Shown here piece after piece: positions 1-8,871 of a DNA stretch of 64,000 bases (positions within the stretch are counted from its first letter, which is position 1; the number at the start of each line of letters is the position of its first letter). The notes under the pieces were generated by a model. That model was not told the origin of the DNA. It made no database searches and was given only the letters and a program-made list of their open reading frames with translations. Source of the stretch: Streptomyces sp. S465 (GTDB taxonomy: Bacteria > Actinomycetota > Actinomycetes > Streptomycetales > Streptomycetaceae); the NCBI RefSeq assembly GCF_026898115.1, contig NZ_CP114036.1, forward strand, positions 9,480,001-9,544,000, read 5' to 3'. Position numbers and translations under genes: made by a program.

Positions 1-1
1 G

Positions 2-1075
2 GCGCACGGCGAGGGCAACGTACTCGTCTCCGACAAGGGCCCAGGACCCGAGCTGGAACTCGCAAAGCTCTCCAGGCGGCTGTGGCCGCAGGTGCTCGAG
101 GCCGTCGCGGCGCGGTCCCCGCATGCGGCCCGAGCGGTGGAGTGGGAGCCCAAGGGCGGCATCGTCGTCGCCACCACCGACGCCGGCGCCCGTGAACTGA
201 CCCGTTTCGCCGCCGATCAGCGCGCGGCGGGGGTGCACAGCGAAGTCCTCGGTGCCGATGCGCTCGCCGAGGCCGAGCCGTACGTCACCCGCGAGTACAC
301 CGCCGCCCTGCACTACCCCAAGGACGCCCAGGTGCAGCCGGCCGCCGCGGCCGCCGCCCTGCTCACAGAAGCACTCGCGGCGGGCGCCACCCTGCGCACG
401 GGCTGCGAGGCGCTCTCCGCGGTCACCCGCGGCGACCGGATCACCGGCGTCCGCACCTCGACCGGCCTGCTGGAGGCCGACTGGTTCGTCAACGCCGCGG
501 GTCCCTGGTCCGGCGAGCTGTCCACCCGGCTCGGCGCACCCGTGGACGTCCGGCCCCGGCGGGGTGATGTGCTGGTGACCACGCCGCTGCCGCCGACGGT
601 CTTCCACAAGGTCTACGACGCCGACTACGTCGGAGCGGTCGGCAGCAGCGCCGAGGAGTTGCAGACCTCGGCGGTGGTGGAGTCCACCCGCGGCGGCAGC
701 GTCCTCATCGGCTCCTCGCGCCGCCGGGCCGGCTTCGACGACCGGCTGCGCCCGGAGGTCCTGTCGGCCATCGCCGCCAAGGCGCTGCGCCTGTTCCCGG
801 CACTGGCCGGGGTGCCGGTGATGCGGGCCTACGGCGGATTCCGCCCCTACGTCCCCGACCATCTCCCGGTCATCGGCGCCGACCCCCGGCTTGCCGGCCT
901 CTGGCACGTCGGCGGGCACGAGGGCGCCGGAATCGGCCTGTCGGTGGGCAGCGCGCTGCTGCTGCGCGAGCTGCTGCTCGACCAGCCGACCGACATGGAC
1001 GCCACCCCGTTCCGTGTGGACCGCCCGGCCGTACTGGGCGGCAGCACGGGCACCGCACGTGAGGAGACGGTATGA
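2..1075 (+). CDS. FAD-dependent D-hydroxyproline/amino acid dehydrogenase subunit (5' partial)
   Basis: DAO-fold FAD oxidoreductase, probably the catalytic beta subunit of a D-hydroxyproline dehydrogenase. The frame is open from base 2, so the N-terminus with the first FAD motif lies outside the window. Visible are the DAO-family body with NAAGPWSGEL, and the C-terminal GLWHVGGHEGAGIGLSVG segment that contacts FAD. The stop overlaps the start of the next gene (ATGA), showing translational coupling with the [2Fe-2S] and alpha subunits. Together these match three-subunit HcnABC/D-hydroxyproline dehydrogenases that oxidise cis-4-hydroxy-D-proline to the pyrroline carboxylate. Substrate is inferred from the deaminase and epimerase downstream. 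A sarcosine or proline dehydrogenase is the alternative. Confidence 0.85.
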   Translation, partial: AHGEGNVLVSDKGPGPELELAKLSRRLWPQVLEAVAARSPHAARAVEWEPKGGIVVATTDAGARELTRFAADQRAAGVHSEVLGADALAEAEPYVTREYTAALHYPKDAQVQPAAAAAALLTEALAAGATLRTGCEALSAVTRGDRITGVRTSTGLLEADWFVNAAGPWSGELSTRLGAPVDVRPRRGDVLVTTPLPPTVFHKVYDADYVGAVGSSAEELQTSAVVESTRGGSVLIGSSRRRAGFDDRLRPEVLSAIAAKALRLFPALAGVPVMRAYGGFRPYVPDHLPVIGADPRLAGLWHVGGHEGAGIGLSVGSALLLRELLLDQPTDMDATPFRVDRPAVLGGSTGTAREETV

Positions 1076-1434
1076 GTCCCAGACGTGTCCGCGCCGAGGC
1101 CGACGCCGTCGGACGGCAGGAGAGGCCACTGCGGATCATCGTCGACGGTGAGCCCGTCGACGGCATCGCGGGCCAGACCATCGCGGGCGTCCTGCTCGCC
1201 GCCGACCGGCTGTCCTGGCGCCGGCAACGTTCCGGCGCGCCCCGAGGAGTGTTCTGCGGCATCGGCGTCTGCTTCGACTGCCTCGTGACCGTGGGAGAGG
1301 ACCGCGACGTACGGTCCTGCCGTCGCCGGGCCCGCGACGGCGACGTGGTGACCACCCAGACCCGACAGGCCGAACCCGGCCAGGGCCGGGAGGCGCGGGC
1401 GCTCCGGACCCGGGAGCTCGAGACCGGTCCATGA
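1072..1434 (+). CDS. (2Fe-2S)-binding small subunit of hydroxyproline dehydrogenase
   Basis: A 120-residue ferredoxin-like protein of the small subunit type found in HcnA and heterotrimeric hydroxyproline/proline dehydrogenases. The plant-type cluster ligands are visible as CGIGVCFDC (C-x4-C-x2-C) with a later Cys in VRSCRR. It passes electrons between the two flavin subunits encoded on either side. Its ATG overlaps the stop of the upstream beta-subunit gene. The C-terminal third is rich in Arg and charged residues and carries no recognisable domain. Confidence 0.88.
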   Translation: MSPRRVRAEADAVGRQERPLRIIVDGEPVDGIAGQTIAGVLLAADRLSWRRQRSGAPRGVFCGIGVCFDCLVTVGEDRDVRSCRRRARDGDVVTTQTRQAEPGQGREARALRTRELETGP

Positions 1435-1509
1435 CCCGTCGCCGCACACCGGCCCGGTCCCCGAGTCGTGGACCGGGGACAGTTCCGACGTACGGGGAAG
1501 GAAGCCGAA

Positions 1510-2991
1510 ATGACGCACCGTCATGTCGCGGTGATCGGAGCGGGACCCGCGGGCCTCGCCGCGGCGGAGGCCGCGCTGAGCGCCGGCGCCCGGGTGACGT
1601 TGATCGACTCGGCCGACCAGCCCGGGGGCCAGTACCACCGCATGCTGCCCGACGCCTACCACGCCGCCCGGCCCGAGCGGCTCCAGCACGGCTGGCGGGC
1701 CTTCGACCGGCGCCGCCGCCGGGTGCTCGCGCACCCGCGGTGCACTTGGTGGCCCGACACCTCGGTCTGGGCGCTGGAACGCCCGGACGTGGGAGAGCCC
1801 GGAGTCCCGCGGGTGCACGTGCTGCGCGGCCCGGCCGACGGCGGCCGGCGGCGCCGCCTGACGCTCGACGCCGACGCGCTGGTGCTCGCCGTGGGCGCCC
1901 ACGACCGGGTGTTGCCGTTCCCCGGCTGGGAACTGCCCGGCGTCTTCGCCGCCGGCGCGGCACAGGCGCTCGCCAAGGGCGAGCGGGTCGTGGTCGGTGA
2001 CCACGTCGTGGTCGCCGGTACGGGACCGTTTCTACTGCCGGTGGCCGCTTCACTGCTGGAGGCCGGCTCCCGGGTCCTGGAAGTGCTGGAGGCCGGCACG
2101 GTGGGCACCCTGGCCCGCGGCTGGTCGCGACGGCCCTGGGAGCTGGCGGCCCAAGTCGGCAAGGCGGGCGAACTCGCCGCATACACCGCCCTGTTGATCC
2201 GCCACCGCGTCCCCTTCCGGGCCGGCCGTACCGTCGTCGAGGCGCGCGGCGACGGCCGGGTCGAGGAGGTCGTCACCGCCCGGCTGCACGCCGACTGGTC
2301 GGTGGTGCCGGGCACCGAGCGCACGCTCGCGGTCGACGCGGTGTGCGTCACGCACGGCTTCAGCCCGCAACTGGAGCTGCCCCTGGCCGCGGGCTGTGCG
2401 CTGCGCCGCACACCGAGCGGTGAGTTCGTGGCCGTGGACGACGACCAGCGCACCAGCTGTCCGGGCGTCTACGCGGCCGGTGAGATCACCGCTGTCGCGG
2501 GCGCCCCGGCCGCACGGTCGGAGGGCGCGCTCGCCGGCTGGCTCGCCGGCGGCGGCGACCCGGCCGTGCCCAGCCTGCGCCCGTTGCGCCGCGGCCGGGA
2601 CCATGGCCGGGCCTTCGCCGAACGGCTGGCCACGGCGCACCCGATCGGCGAGGCCTGGCCCGGATGGCTGCGCCCGGAGACCGTCATCTGCCGCTGCGAG
2701 GAGGCCGACTACGCCTCGCTGTGCAGGGCCGCCGGCAACGAGGCGAGCGCGGGCACACGTGTCACCAAGCTGGAGACACGCGCCGGTCTCGGCCCCTGCC
2801 AGGGACGTGTCTGCGGCCCCACGGTCGCCGAACTCACCGCCCGGCTGACCGGCCGGCCCGTCGAGCGGCCGGTCGAGGGCCTGCCTGCGGCCGGGCCTCA
2901 CCTCCGCCCGGTCGCCCAGCCCATCCGGCTCGGCGAACTCGCCGCCGCCCCCGAACCATCCCCCGACAACCCCACCCCTCAAGCCGGCTGA
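1510..2991 (+). CDS. NAD(P)/FAD-dependent oxidoreductase, alpha subunit of hydroxyproline dehydrogenase
   Basis: A 493-residue pyridine-nucleotide-disulfide-type flavoprotein with an N-terminal dinucleotide motif VIGAGPAGLAAAE, a second Rossmann motif VVAGTGPFLLPVAASLL, and a C-terminal BFD-like [2Fe-2S] domain with Cys pairs in VICRCEE and GPCQGRVCG. This is the HcnB/OoxA architecture. The ATG at 1510 is chosen because GGGGAAGGAAG lies just upstream and the Rossmann motif follows at residue 6. An in-frame GTG at 1468 would add a tail without homology. It forms a complex with the two preceding subunits. Confidence 0.88.
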   Translation: MTHRHVAVIGAGPAGLAAAEAALSAGARVTLIDSADQPGGQYHRMLPDAYHAARPERLQHGWRAFDRRRRRVLAHPRCTWWPDTSVWALERPDVGEPGVPRVHVLRGPADGGRRRRLTLDADALVLAVGAHDRVLPFPGWELPGVFAAGAAQALAKGERVVVGDHVVVAGTGPFLLPVAASLLEAGSRVLEVLEAGTVGTLARGWSRRPWELAAQVGKAGELAAYTALLIRHRVPFRAGRTVVEARGDGRVEEVVTARLHADWSVVPGTERTLAVDAVCVTHGFSPQLELPLAAGCALRRTPSGEFVAVDDDQRTSCPGVYAAGEITAVAGAPAARSEGALAGWLAGGGDPAVPSLRPLRRGRDHGRAFAERLATAHPIGEAWPGWLRPETVICRCEEADYASLCRAAGNEASAGTRVTKLETRAGLGPCQGRVCGPTVAELTARLTGRPVERPVEGLPAAGPHLRPVAQPIRLGELAAAPEPSPDNPTPQAG

Positions 2992-3078
2992 CGGCTTCGA
3001 CTCTCCCTGGAACACCGGCCTCCCCGGAACACCGACCCCTCCCCGAAACACCGACCTTCCTGGAACGGAGCACAGTTC

Positions 3079-4011
3079 ATGAGCCCCACCAAGAAGCACC
3101 ATCCCTCCCTCGGCGGCGTCGTGGTCGCCACCGCCCTGCCGTACTACGAGGACGCCTCCGCCCCGGCCGGCCTGGCCGTGGACTACGACCGCTACGCCGA
3201 GCACTGCCGGTGGCTGGTGGACAACGGCTGTCACGGCGTCGGCCCGAACGGCTCGCTGGGGGAGTACTCGTCGCTGACCGACGCCGAGCGCCGCACCGTG
3301 GCCCGCACCGCGGTCGAGGCGGTGGGTGACTCGGGCACGGTGGTCGTCGGTGTGCACGGGGTCGGCTCGCACCAGGCCCGGCACTGGGCCGAGGCCGCGG
3401 CCGAGGACGGCGCCGACGGTGTGCTGTGCCTGCCGCCGACCATGTACCGTGCCAACCGCGGTGAAGTCCTCGCACACTTCGAGGCCGTGGCGTCCGTCGG
3501 CCTGCCGGTGATGGTCTACAACAACCCCATCGACACCAAGGTCGACCTGACCCCGGGCCTGCTCGCCGAGATCGCGCAGATCGACAACGTGGTCGCGGTG
3601 AAGGAGTTCTCCGGCGACGTGCGGCGGGTGCTGGAGATCAAGGAGCAGGCGCCCGACATCGAGGTGATCAGCGGCGCCGACGACGTCGTGCTGGAGAGCC
3701 TGCTGATGGGAGCCACCGGCTGGTTCGCCGGCTTCCCGAACGTCTTCCCCGCGGAGTCGGCCCGCCTGTTCGGCCTGGCCACCGCGGGCAAGCTGGAGGA
3801 GGCCCGTGCGCTGTACGAGCCGCTGGTCGCGGCGTTCCGCTGGGACTCGCGCACCGAGTTCGTCCAGGCCATCAAGCTCGGCATGGAGCAGGTCGGCCGG
3901 TTCGGCGGGCCCTGCCGCCCCCCGCGCGGACCGCTGACGCCACAGATGCGTGAGCAGGTCCAGGCGGACATGGCCCGCGCCATCGCCTCCCTCGAACAGC
4001 CGGCCGCCTGA
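3079..4011 (+). CDS. DapA/HypD-type lyase, likely pyrroline-4-hydroxy-2-carboxylate deaminase
   Basis: A 310-residue TIM-barrel protein of the dihydrodipicolinate synthase/N-acetylneuraminate lyase family. The catalytic Tyr is visible in VMVYNNP (Y147) and the Schiff-base Lys in VAVKEFSGD (K175). Between a hydroxyproline-type dehydrogenase and an epimerase, the expected role is removal of ammonia and water from 1-pyrroline-4-hydroxy-2-carboxylate to give 2-oxoglutarate semialdehyde. That substrate is inferred from context. Lysine biosynthesis is unlikely because no other lysine genes are near. Its TGA overlaps the next ATG by one base. Confidence 0.87.
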   Translation: MSPTKKHHPSLGGVVVATALPYYEDASAPAGLAVDYDRYAEHCRWLVDNGCHGVGPNGSLGEYSSLTDAERRTVARTAVEAVGDSGTVVVGVHGVGSHQARHWAEAAAEDGADGVLCLPPTMYRANRGEVLAHFEAVASVGLPVMVYNNPIDTKVDLTPGLLAEIAQIDNVVAVKEFSGDVRRVLEIKEQAPDIEVISGADDVVLESLLMGATGWFAGFPNVFPAESARLFGLATAGKLEEARALYEPLVAAFRWDSRTEFVQAIKLGMEQVGRFGGPCRPPRGPLTPQMREQVQADMARAIASLEQPAA

Positions 4012-5012
4012 TGCGCTCCGTCCGTACGATCAGCGCGGTCGACTCGCACACCGAGGGCATGCCCACCCGCGTTGTCACCGGCGGCGTCGGGCTGATCCCC
4101 GGGGACACCATGGCCGAGCGGCGCCGCCACGCCGTGGAGAACCTGGACGAATTGCGCCGGTTCCTGGTCGACGAGCCGCGCGGCCACTCGGCGATGAGCG
4201 GCGCGATCCTCCAGCCGCCGACCCGCCCGGACGCCGACTGGGGCGTGCTCTACATCGAGGTCAGTGGGTTCCTTCCGATGTGCGGGCACGGCACCATCGG
4301 TGTGGCCACCGTCCTGGTGGAGACCGGGATGGTGACGGTCACCGAACCGGAGACCACCGTACGGCTCGACACGCCGGCCGGGCTGGTCGAGGCGCGGGTG
4401 ACCGTCCGCGGCGGCCGCGCCGAAAAGGTCACCCTGCGCAACGTGGACGCCTTCGCGCTCGAATTGGACGCCGCGGTGCAGGTGCCGGGGCTCGGGAGCG
4501 TCCGCTACGACATGGCGTACGGCGGCAACTTCTACGCTGTCGTCGAACTCGACCGGATCGGCCTGCCCTTCGACCGGGCGCGCAAGGACGAGATCCTCGC
4601 CGCCGGACTGTCGATCATGCAGGCGGTCAACGAGCAGAACCGGCCGTTGCACCCGGCCGACCCGCTCATCGGCGGCTGCAAGCACGTGCAGTTCCTGGCC
4701 CCGGACTCCACCGCCCAGCACTCGCGCAACGCCATGGCCATCCATCCGGGCTGGTTCGACCGCTCACCGTGCGGCACCGGCACCTCGGCGCGGATGGCAC
4801 AGCTGCACGCGCGCGGTGAACTGCCGCTGCACACCGACTTCGTCAACGAGTCGTTCATCGGAACCCGCTTCACCGGCCGCCTGGTCGGCACGGCCGAGGT
4901 GGGCGGACTGGCCGCGGTCGTCCCCGAGTTCTCCGGACGGGCCTGGATCACCGGCACCGCGAACTACCTGCTCGACCCGAACGACCCCTTCCCGCACGGA
5001 TTCGTGCTCTAA
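4011..5012 (+). CDS. 4-hydroxyproline 2-epimerase (proline racemase family)
   Basis: A 333-residue proline racemase fold protein that interconverts trans-4-hydroxy-L-proline and cis-4-hydroxy-D-proline. Both catalytic cysteines are present, C91 in MCGHGTIG and C254 in SPCGTGTSAR. This favours an epimerase/racemase over the trans-3-hydroxyproline dehydratase subgroup, which has Thr at the second site. It is the last gene of the operon and is coupled to the lyase by a one-base overlap. The final enzyme of the pathway, 2-oxoglutarate semialdehyde dehydrogenase, is not in the window. Confidence 0.9.
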   Translation: MRSVRTISAVDSHTEGMPTRVVTGGVGLIPGDTMAERRRHAVENLDELRRFLVDEPRGHSAMSGAILQPPTRPDADWGVLYIEVSGFLPMCGHGTIGVATVLVETGMVTVTEPETTVRLDTPAGLVEARVTVRGGRAEKVTLRNVDAFALELDAAVQVPGLGSVRYDMAYGGNFYAVVELDRIGLPFDRARKDEILAAGLSIMQAVNEQNRPLHPADPLIGGCKHVQFLAPDSTAQHSRNAMAIHPGWFDRSPCGTGTSARMAQLHARGELPLHTDFVNESFIGTRFTGRLVGTAEVGGLAAVVPEFSGRAWITGTANYLLDPNDPFPHGFVL

Positions 5013-5958
5013 GAGCTGTCCCGTAACTGCTGGTCATGAGCGAGATGATTCGTCGTGTCCGGTGTGAACACGACATCGTGGACGGAACCGAGGTCCCCAC
5101 GCGTGACCACGCATCCCGTCCGCACAGTCGCTGTTCTCCCGGCGGCGCGTTCGATGCGCAGCGTGAACGGCGCGGCGATCTCGACCCGGTCCCCGGTTCG
5201 CCAGGTCCGCTTCAGCGAGACGTAGCCGCCGGGTGTGGCGTCGACGCGCTGCCGCACTCCGTTGACCCGGACGGTGAAGCCGCGCTCGGCCCAGTAGGGC
5301 ACCCGCAGTCTCAGGTCGAGGTGCCCGCCGCCGGTCACGGTCAGGTGCTGGTGCCGGCCGGGTCGGTCGGGTAGTGGGTGGACTGGCTGATGGTCAGTCC
5401 GCGCTCCGGCCAGTTCAGGGTGGACGGCAGATAGAGGTTCACGTAGAGGGTGGAGCCGTCGGTGGAGCTGAAGTAGACGGAGTCCTGGAACTTCGCGTGG
5501 GTTTCCAGGCCGGTGCCGCCGCAGCAGGTGCCGAGGTTGCCGTACTCGCGCTGGGCCCCCGGATTGACCGGCACGAAGTACGTCAGCAGCGGGTCGGTGT
5601 CGCTGGAGGTGTTCTGACGCGAGGCGAGGATCTGGCCGTACAGGGTCCGCTCGTAGTACTGCATGTACTTCGGGTCCGCGGTGTGGAAGAACAGGCTGCG
5701 GCTCAGTTTGAGCATGTTGTAGACGCAGCAGGTCTCGGCGTTGGTCTGCTCGATGGTCGCGGCGATGACGTCCCGCGCGCCGAACATCTCCCCCGAGCCC
5801 GCCATGCCGCCGTCGACGTACGTGTGGTGCGGCACCACCATGTTCCAGAAGTTCTCGGCCGCGGTGAAGTACTTCCGGTCCCCGGTCTGTCGTAGATCTC
5901 CAGGTAGCCCTGGTACTGGGGGATGTGCTGGTTGGCGTGCTCCCCGTCGACCCGGCGG
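5013..5958 (-). pseudogene. GH127 (beta-L-arabinofuranosidase-like) glycosidase remnant
   Basis: A broken fragment of a glycoside hydrolase family 127 protein. Read on the minus strand it gives GEHANQHIPQYQGYLEIYD, then after a frameshift near 5890 the central region with ENFWNMVVPHHTY, AETCCVYNML and GTCCGGTGLE (the family's Cys/Glu metal-site region), and a C-terminal beta-domain piece. The N-terminal third is absent. The last codons, ending near 5013, do not look like GH127 and may come from an insertion-sequence end. The right end stops where a GntR gene begins, so this is a rearrangement scar. Confidence 0.8.
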
Positions 5959-6585
5959 GAGCAGATCAGGGAAGCCCTGCGAGCGGCCATCATCTCCGGT
6001 GAGCTGACCCCTGGAACGGTCTATTCGGCGCCCACACTCGGCGCCAGGTTCGGCGTGTCCCCCACACCGGTACGTGAGGCCATGCTCGACCTGGTGAAGG
6101 AGGGCCTCGTCGTCGCGCAGCCCAACAAAGGCTTCCGGATCACCGACGTGTCCGAGGAAGACCTCGACAACCTGGCCGCCGTTCGCCTGCTGATCGAACC
6201 GCCCACCGTGCGCGACATCACGACCCTCATCCCCGAGGCGGATTTCCCCACGCTGCGCTCGCTGGCACAGGACATCGTCGACGCGGCCGAACGCGGGGAC
6301 CTGGTCCGCTACATCGAGGCGGACCACGTCTTCCACCTCACCCTCCTCGGTTACAGCGGCAACCGCTACCTGGTGGACGTGGTGGCCGGACTGCGTTCAC
6401 AGACCCGGCTGCTGGGCCTGACCCCGCTCGTGCAGAGCGGCAGGCTCGGCACGTCGGCGGCTGAGCACCACGAGCTGATGAATTTCATCGAAGCGCGCGA
6501 CCCAGTGGGCGCCGAGTTGCTGATGCGCCGGCACATCGGCCATGTCCGGGCCCTGTGGGCCCGCAGAACGGAGGAACAGCCGTGA
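5923..6585 (+). CDS. GntR family regulator, FCD subfamily
   Basis: A 220-residue FadR-type regulator. Residues about 7-65 form the winged helix (REQIREALRAAIISGEL, VSPTPVREAMLDLVKEGLV); the rest is an all-helical FCD ligand domain with EADHVFHLTLL and a HHELMNFIEA metal-type His region. It probably controlled the hydroxyproline operon, whose regulators are often of this kind. The first roughly seven codons lie inside the GH127 remnant on the other strand, so the native start appears to have been replaced. The ATG at 5923, after GGGG, is the best available start; TTG at 5932 is possible. Confidence 0.8.
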   Translation: MCWLACSPSTRREQIREALRAAIISGELTPGTVYSAPTLGARFGVSPTPVREAMLDLVKEGLVVAQPNKGFRITDVSEEDLDNLAAVRLLIEPPTVRDITTLIPEADFPTLRSLAQDIVDAAERGDLVRYIEADHVFHLTLLGYSGNRYLVDVVAGLRSQTRLLGLTPLVQSGRLGTSAAEHHELMNFIEARDPVGAELLMRRHIGHVRALWARRTEEQP

Positions 6586-6722
6586 CCGGGCAGGCCGCGG
6601 ACCCCGTGGTCATCGTGTACTTCACCGGCTCGCTGGCCTCCGACACCTTCGGCCCGGTGATGCGGTTGGCCGCCGGCACCCGCATCACCCGCTGCACCGC
6701 TCGCCGCGCGCACTCCGGCTGA
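6582..6722 (+). CDS. Short hypothetical protein, possibly truncated
   Basis: A 46-codon frame starting with a GTG that overlaps the GntR stop (GTGA). It begins with PVVIVYFTGSLASDTFGPVM and then falls into Arg-rich sequence typical of an out-of-frame tail. It may be the head of a gene whose remainder was lost before the padR promoter. No family was recognised and expression is uncertain. Confidence 0.3.
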   Translation: MTGQAADPVVIVYFTGSLASDTFGPVMRLAAGTRITRCTARRAHSG

Positions 6723-6815
6723 CCGAACCGGCCCCGCGGTCGGCCGCGTTGCGGGGCCCGTACGCCGTCGGCGTGCGGGGCGGCCGGGGCTCGGGCTGCC
6801 GCGTAGGATCGGTAG

Positions 6816-6825
6816 CCGATATCGG
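6816..6825. promoter_or_regulatory. CCGATATCGG palindrome, putative PadR operator
   Basis: A perfect 10-bp palindrome about 44 bp upstream of the padR start, preceded by ATCGG-TAG-CCGAT, which forms an overlapping inverted repeat. The same 10 bases occur in front of the permease gene at 8511-8520, suggesting one regulator acts at both promoters. Confidence 0.5.
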
Positions 6826-6868
6826 TTTCGTCACTGCGTGCGGCGGGCGGCGTGGAGGTGGGTCAGGG

Positions 6869-7174
6869 GTGCGGGAGTTCCAGCGGGGCGCGATGCGGCT
6901 GCACATCCTGCACCACGCGGCCGAGGAGGAGATCCACGGCGCGTGGATGACCGAGGAACTGGCCCGGCACGGCTACCAGATCAGCCCCGGCACTCTGTAT
7001 CCGACGCTGCACCGGCTGGAAGCCGACGGGCTGCTCACCTCCGAGCAGCGGGTCGTCGACGGGCGCACCCGGCGGGTGTACCGGGCGACGAGCGCCGGGA
7101 AACAGGCACTGGAGGAAGACCGGCGGGCGCTGCGCGAACTGGCTCGCGAAGTCCTCGGTGACGACGCCCGGTAG
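6869..7174 (+). CDS. PadR family transcriptional regulator
   Basis: A 101-residue single-domain PadR winged-helix protein with the hallmark SPGTLYPTLHRLEADGLL, followed by the beta-wing RRVYRATSAGKQALEE. The GTG at 6869 is chosen because GGAGGTG precedes it at a usable distance and the helix-turn-helix begins soon after. It is convergent with the APC permease, with 23 bp between the stops. Given the shared palindrome at 6816 and 8511, it probably represses itself and the permease; the ligand is unknown. Confidence 0.85.
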   Translation: MREFQRGAMRLHILHHAAEEEIHGAWMTEELARHGYQISPGTLYPTLHRLEADGLLTSEQRVVDGRTRRVYRATSAGKQALEEDRRALRELAREVLGDDAR

Positions 7175-7197
7175 GACGGAGGTGCGCATCTGGGGAC

Positions 7198-8475
7198 TCA
7201 GGCGGCCGGACGGGCGCCCAGCGCGCGGCGGATGCTGTAGGCGGCGGCGCCGACGACCAGCACCGCGGCCCCCGACAGCACCGAGGACAGCGGCAGGGCG
7301 AAAGCGAGCACCAGGCAGCCGGCCGCCCCGGCGACGGGGATGATCCGCGCCGGACGGCCTTCCTCAGGCGTGAGGGTCCAGGCGGAGGCGTTGGCGATGG
7401 CGTAGTACGCCAGCACGCCGAAGGAGGAGAACCCGATCGCGCCGCGCACATCCGCCACCGCCGCCAGCACGGCCACCACCGCGCCGACCACCAGTTCGGC
7501 CCGGTGCGGCACCTTGAACCTCGGATGGACCGCCGCCAGCACGTGCGGCAGGTGATGGTCACGGGCCATGGCCAGCGTGGTACGCGAGACCCCGAGGACC
7601 AGCGCGAGCAACGAGCCCAGCGCGGCCACCGCCGCCCCCACCCGGACCACTGGCGCCAGCCGGCCGCCACCCGCCACCCGCACCGCCTCCGACAGCGGAG
7701 CGGCGGCGTGCGCCAGGCGGCCGGGACCGAGCACCACAAGGGCCGCGACGGCGACCACCGCGTAGACGACGAGCGTGATACCGAGCGCGATCGGAATCGC
7801 CCGAGGGATCGTACGCGCCGGATCCTTGACTTCCTCACCCAGGGTGGCGATGCGGGCGTACCCGGCGAACGCGAAGAACAGCAGGCCCCCGGCCTGCAGC
7901 ACTCCGCCGAGGGAGGCGTCCGCACCGACGTCCAGCCGTGCCGCATCCGCGGCCTGAGAGGTCAGGGCGGTGACCACGACGGCGGCGAGGACCGCCAGCA
8001 CGACCGCGACGATCGCCCGGGTCAGCCACGCCGACTTCTGCACGCCCGCGTAGTTCACCGCAGTCAGCGCCACCACGGCAGCGACCGCCACCGCGTGCGC
8101 CTGCCCCGGCCACACATACGCCCCGACCGTCAGTGCCATCGCCGCGCACGAGGCGGTCTTGCCGACGACGAAGGACCACCCGGCCAGGTATCCCCAAAAC
8201 GCGCCCAGCCGTTCCCGCCCGTACACATACGTGCCGCCCGAGGCGGGATAGCGGGCGGCCAGCCGGGCCGAGGACGTCGCATTGCAGTACGCCACCACCG
8301 CCGCGGCGGCCAGCCCCAGCAGCAGCCCGGATCCGGCCGCGCGGGCCGCCGGCGCGAGTGCGGCGAAGATCCCCGCGCCGATCATCGATCCCAGGCCGAT
8401 CACCACCGCATCCGGCACCCCCAGCCGCCGCGGCAACTCATCCGGCACCCCGCCCGCCGTCGACGCCTTCCCCAC
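7198..8475 (-). CDS. APC family amino acid permease
   Basis: A 425-residue integral membrane transporter of the amino acid-polyamine-organocation superfamily. TM1 carries the unwound substrate-binding motif GLGSMIGAGIFAAL near residue 25. About twelve hydrophobic segments follow, including a conserved FFAFAGYARIATLGEEVKD stretch. The GTG at 8475 is preferred: GAGGGAG lies upstream, and extending further would read through the operator at 8511-8530 into unrelated sequence. The substrate cannot be told; amino acid or polyamine is usual. Confidence 0.87.
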   Translation of the reverse strand: MGKASTAGGVPDELPRRLGVPDAVVIGLGSMIGAGIFAALAPAARAAGSGLLLGLAAAAVVAYCNATSSARLAARYPASGGTYVYGRERLGAFWGYLAGWSFVVGKTASCAAMALTVGAYVWPGQAHAVAVAAVVALTAVNYAGVQKSAWLTRAIVAVVLAVLAAVVVTALTSQAADAARLDVGADASLGGVLQAGGLLFFAFAGYARIATLGEEVKDPARTIPRAIPIALGITLVVYAVVAVAALVVLGPGRLAHAAAPLSEAVRVAGGGRLAPVVRVGAAVAALGSLLALVLGVSRTTLAMARDHHLPHVLAAVHPRFKVPHRAELVVGAVVAVLAAVADVRGAIGFSSFGVLAYYAIANASAWTLTPEEGRPARIIPVAGAAGCLVLAFALPLSSVLSGAAVLVVGAAAYSIRRALGARPAA

Positions 8476-8510
8476 GGCCCCACTCCCTCGCTGCCCCTCG
8501 CTAACGGATC

Positions 8511-8530
8511 CCGATATCGGAAGACGATAT
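8511..8530. promoter_or_regulatory. Putative PadR operator in the permease promoter
   Basis: CCGATATCGG (8511-8520) overlaps a second inverted repeat, ATATCG-N5-CGATAT (8514-8530). It lies about 36-55 bp upstream of the permease GTG, the usual distance for a repressor site. The 10-bp core is identical to that upstream of padR. Confidence 0.55.
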
Positions 8531-8619
8531 ATGAGCGGATGCGGGCATCCCCAGCACCGGCCGCCTGCCGGGGCATGGCCTACCCTGACCGCAGCAGGCC
8601 ACATTTGGTCCGCCGATGG

Positions 8620-8868
8620 GTGAAGGGACCGCAGGTGGCTGGAGGACATGAGGAGCTGGGCGAGGCCCAGCGCCGCCACTGGGAGCAGACCTACACCGCC
8701 CACCCCGGCATGTATGGTGAGGTCCCTTCCGCGCCCGCCGTCCACGCCGCCGGGGTGTTCCGCTCCGCCGCCGCCCAGAACGTCCTCGAACTCGGCTCCG
8801 GACACGGCCGCGACGCCCTGTACTTCGCCCGCGAGGGCTTCACCGTCCAGGCGACCGACTTCTCCGGA
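8620..8868 (+). pseudogene. SAM-dependent methyltransferase, 3'-truncated
   Basis: The first roughly 80 residues of a class I methyltransferase. After a lead HEELGEAQRRHWEQTY, the SAM-binding motif I is clear in VLELGSGHGRDALYFA, followed by VQATDFS. Homology stops abruptly at about 8868, where the 3' end of the isoprenyl synthase gene begins on the opposite strand. Family members are about 200 residues or more, so nearly two thirds is missing and the protein cannot be active. Start could be GTG 8620 or GTG 8635. Confidence 0.75.
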
Positions 8869-8871
8869 AGG

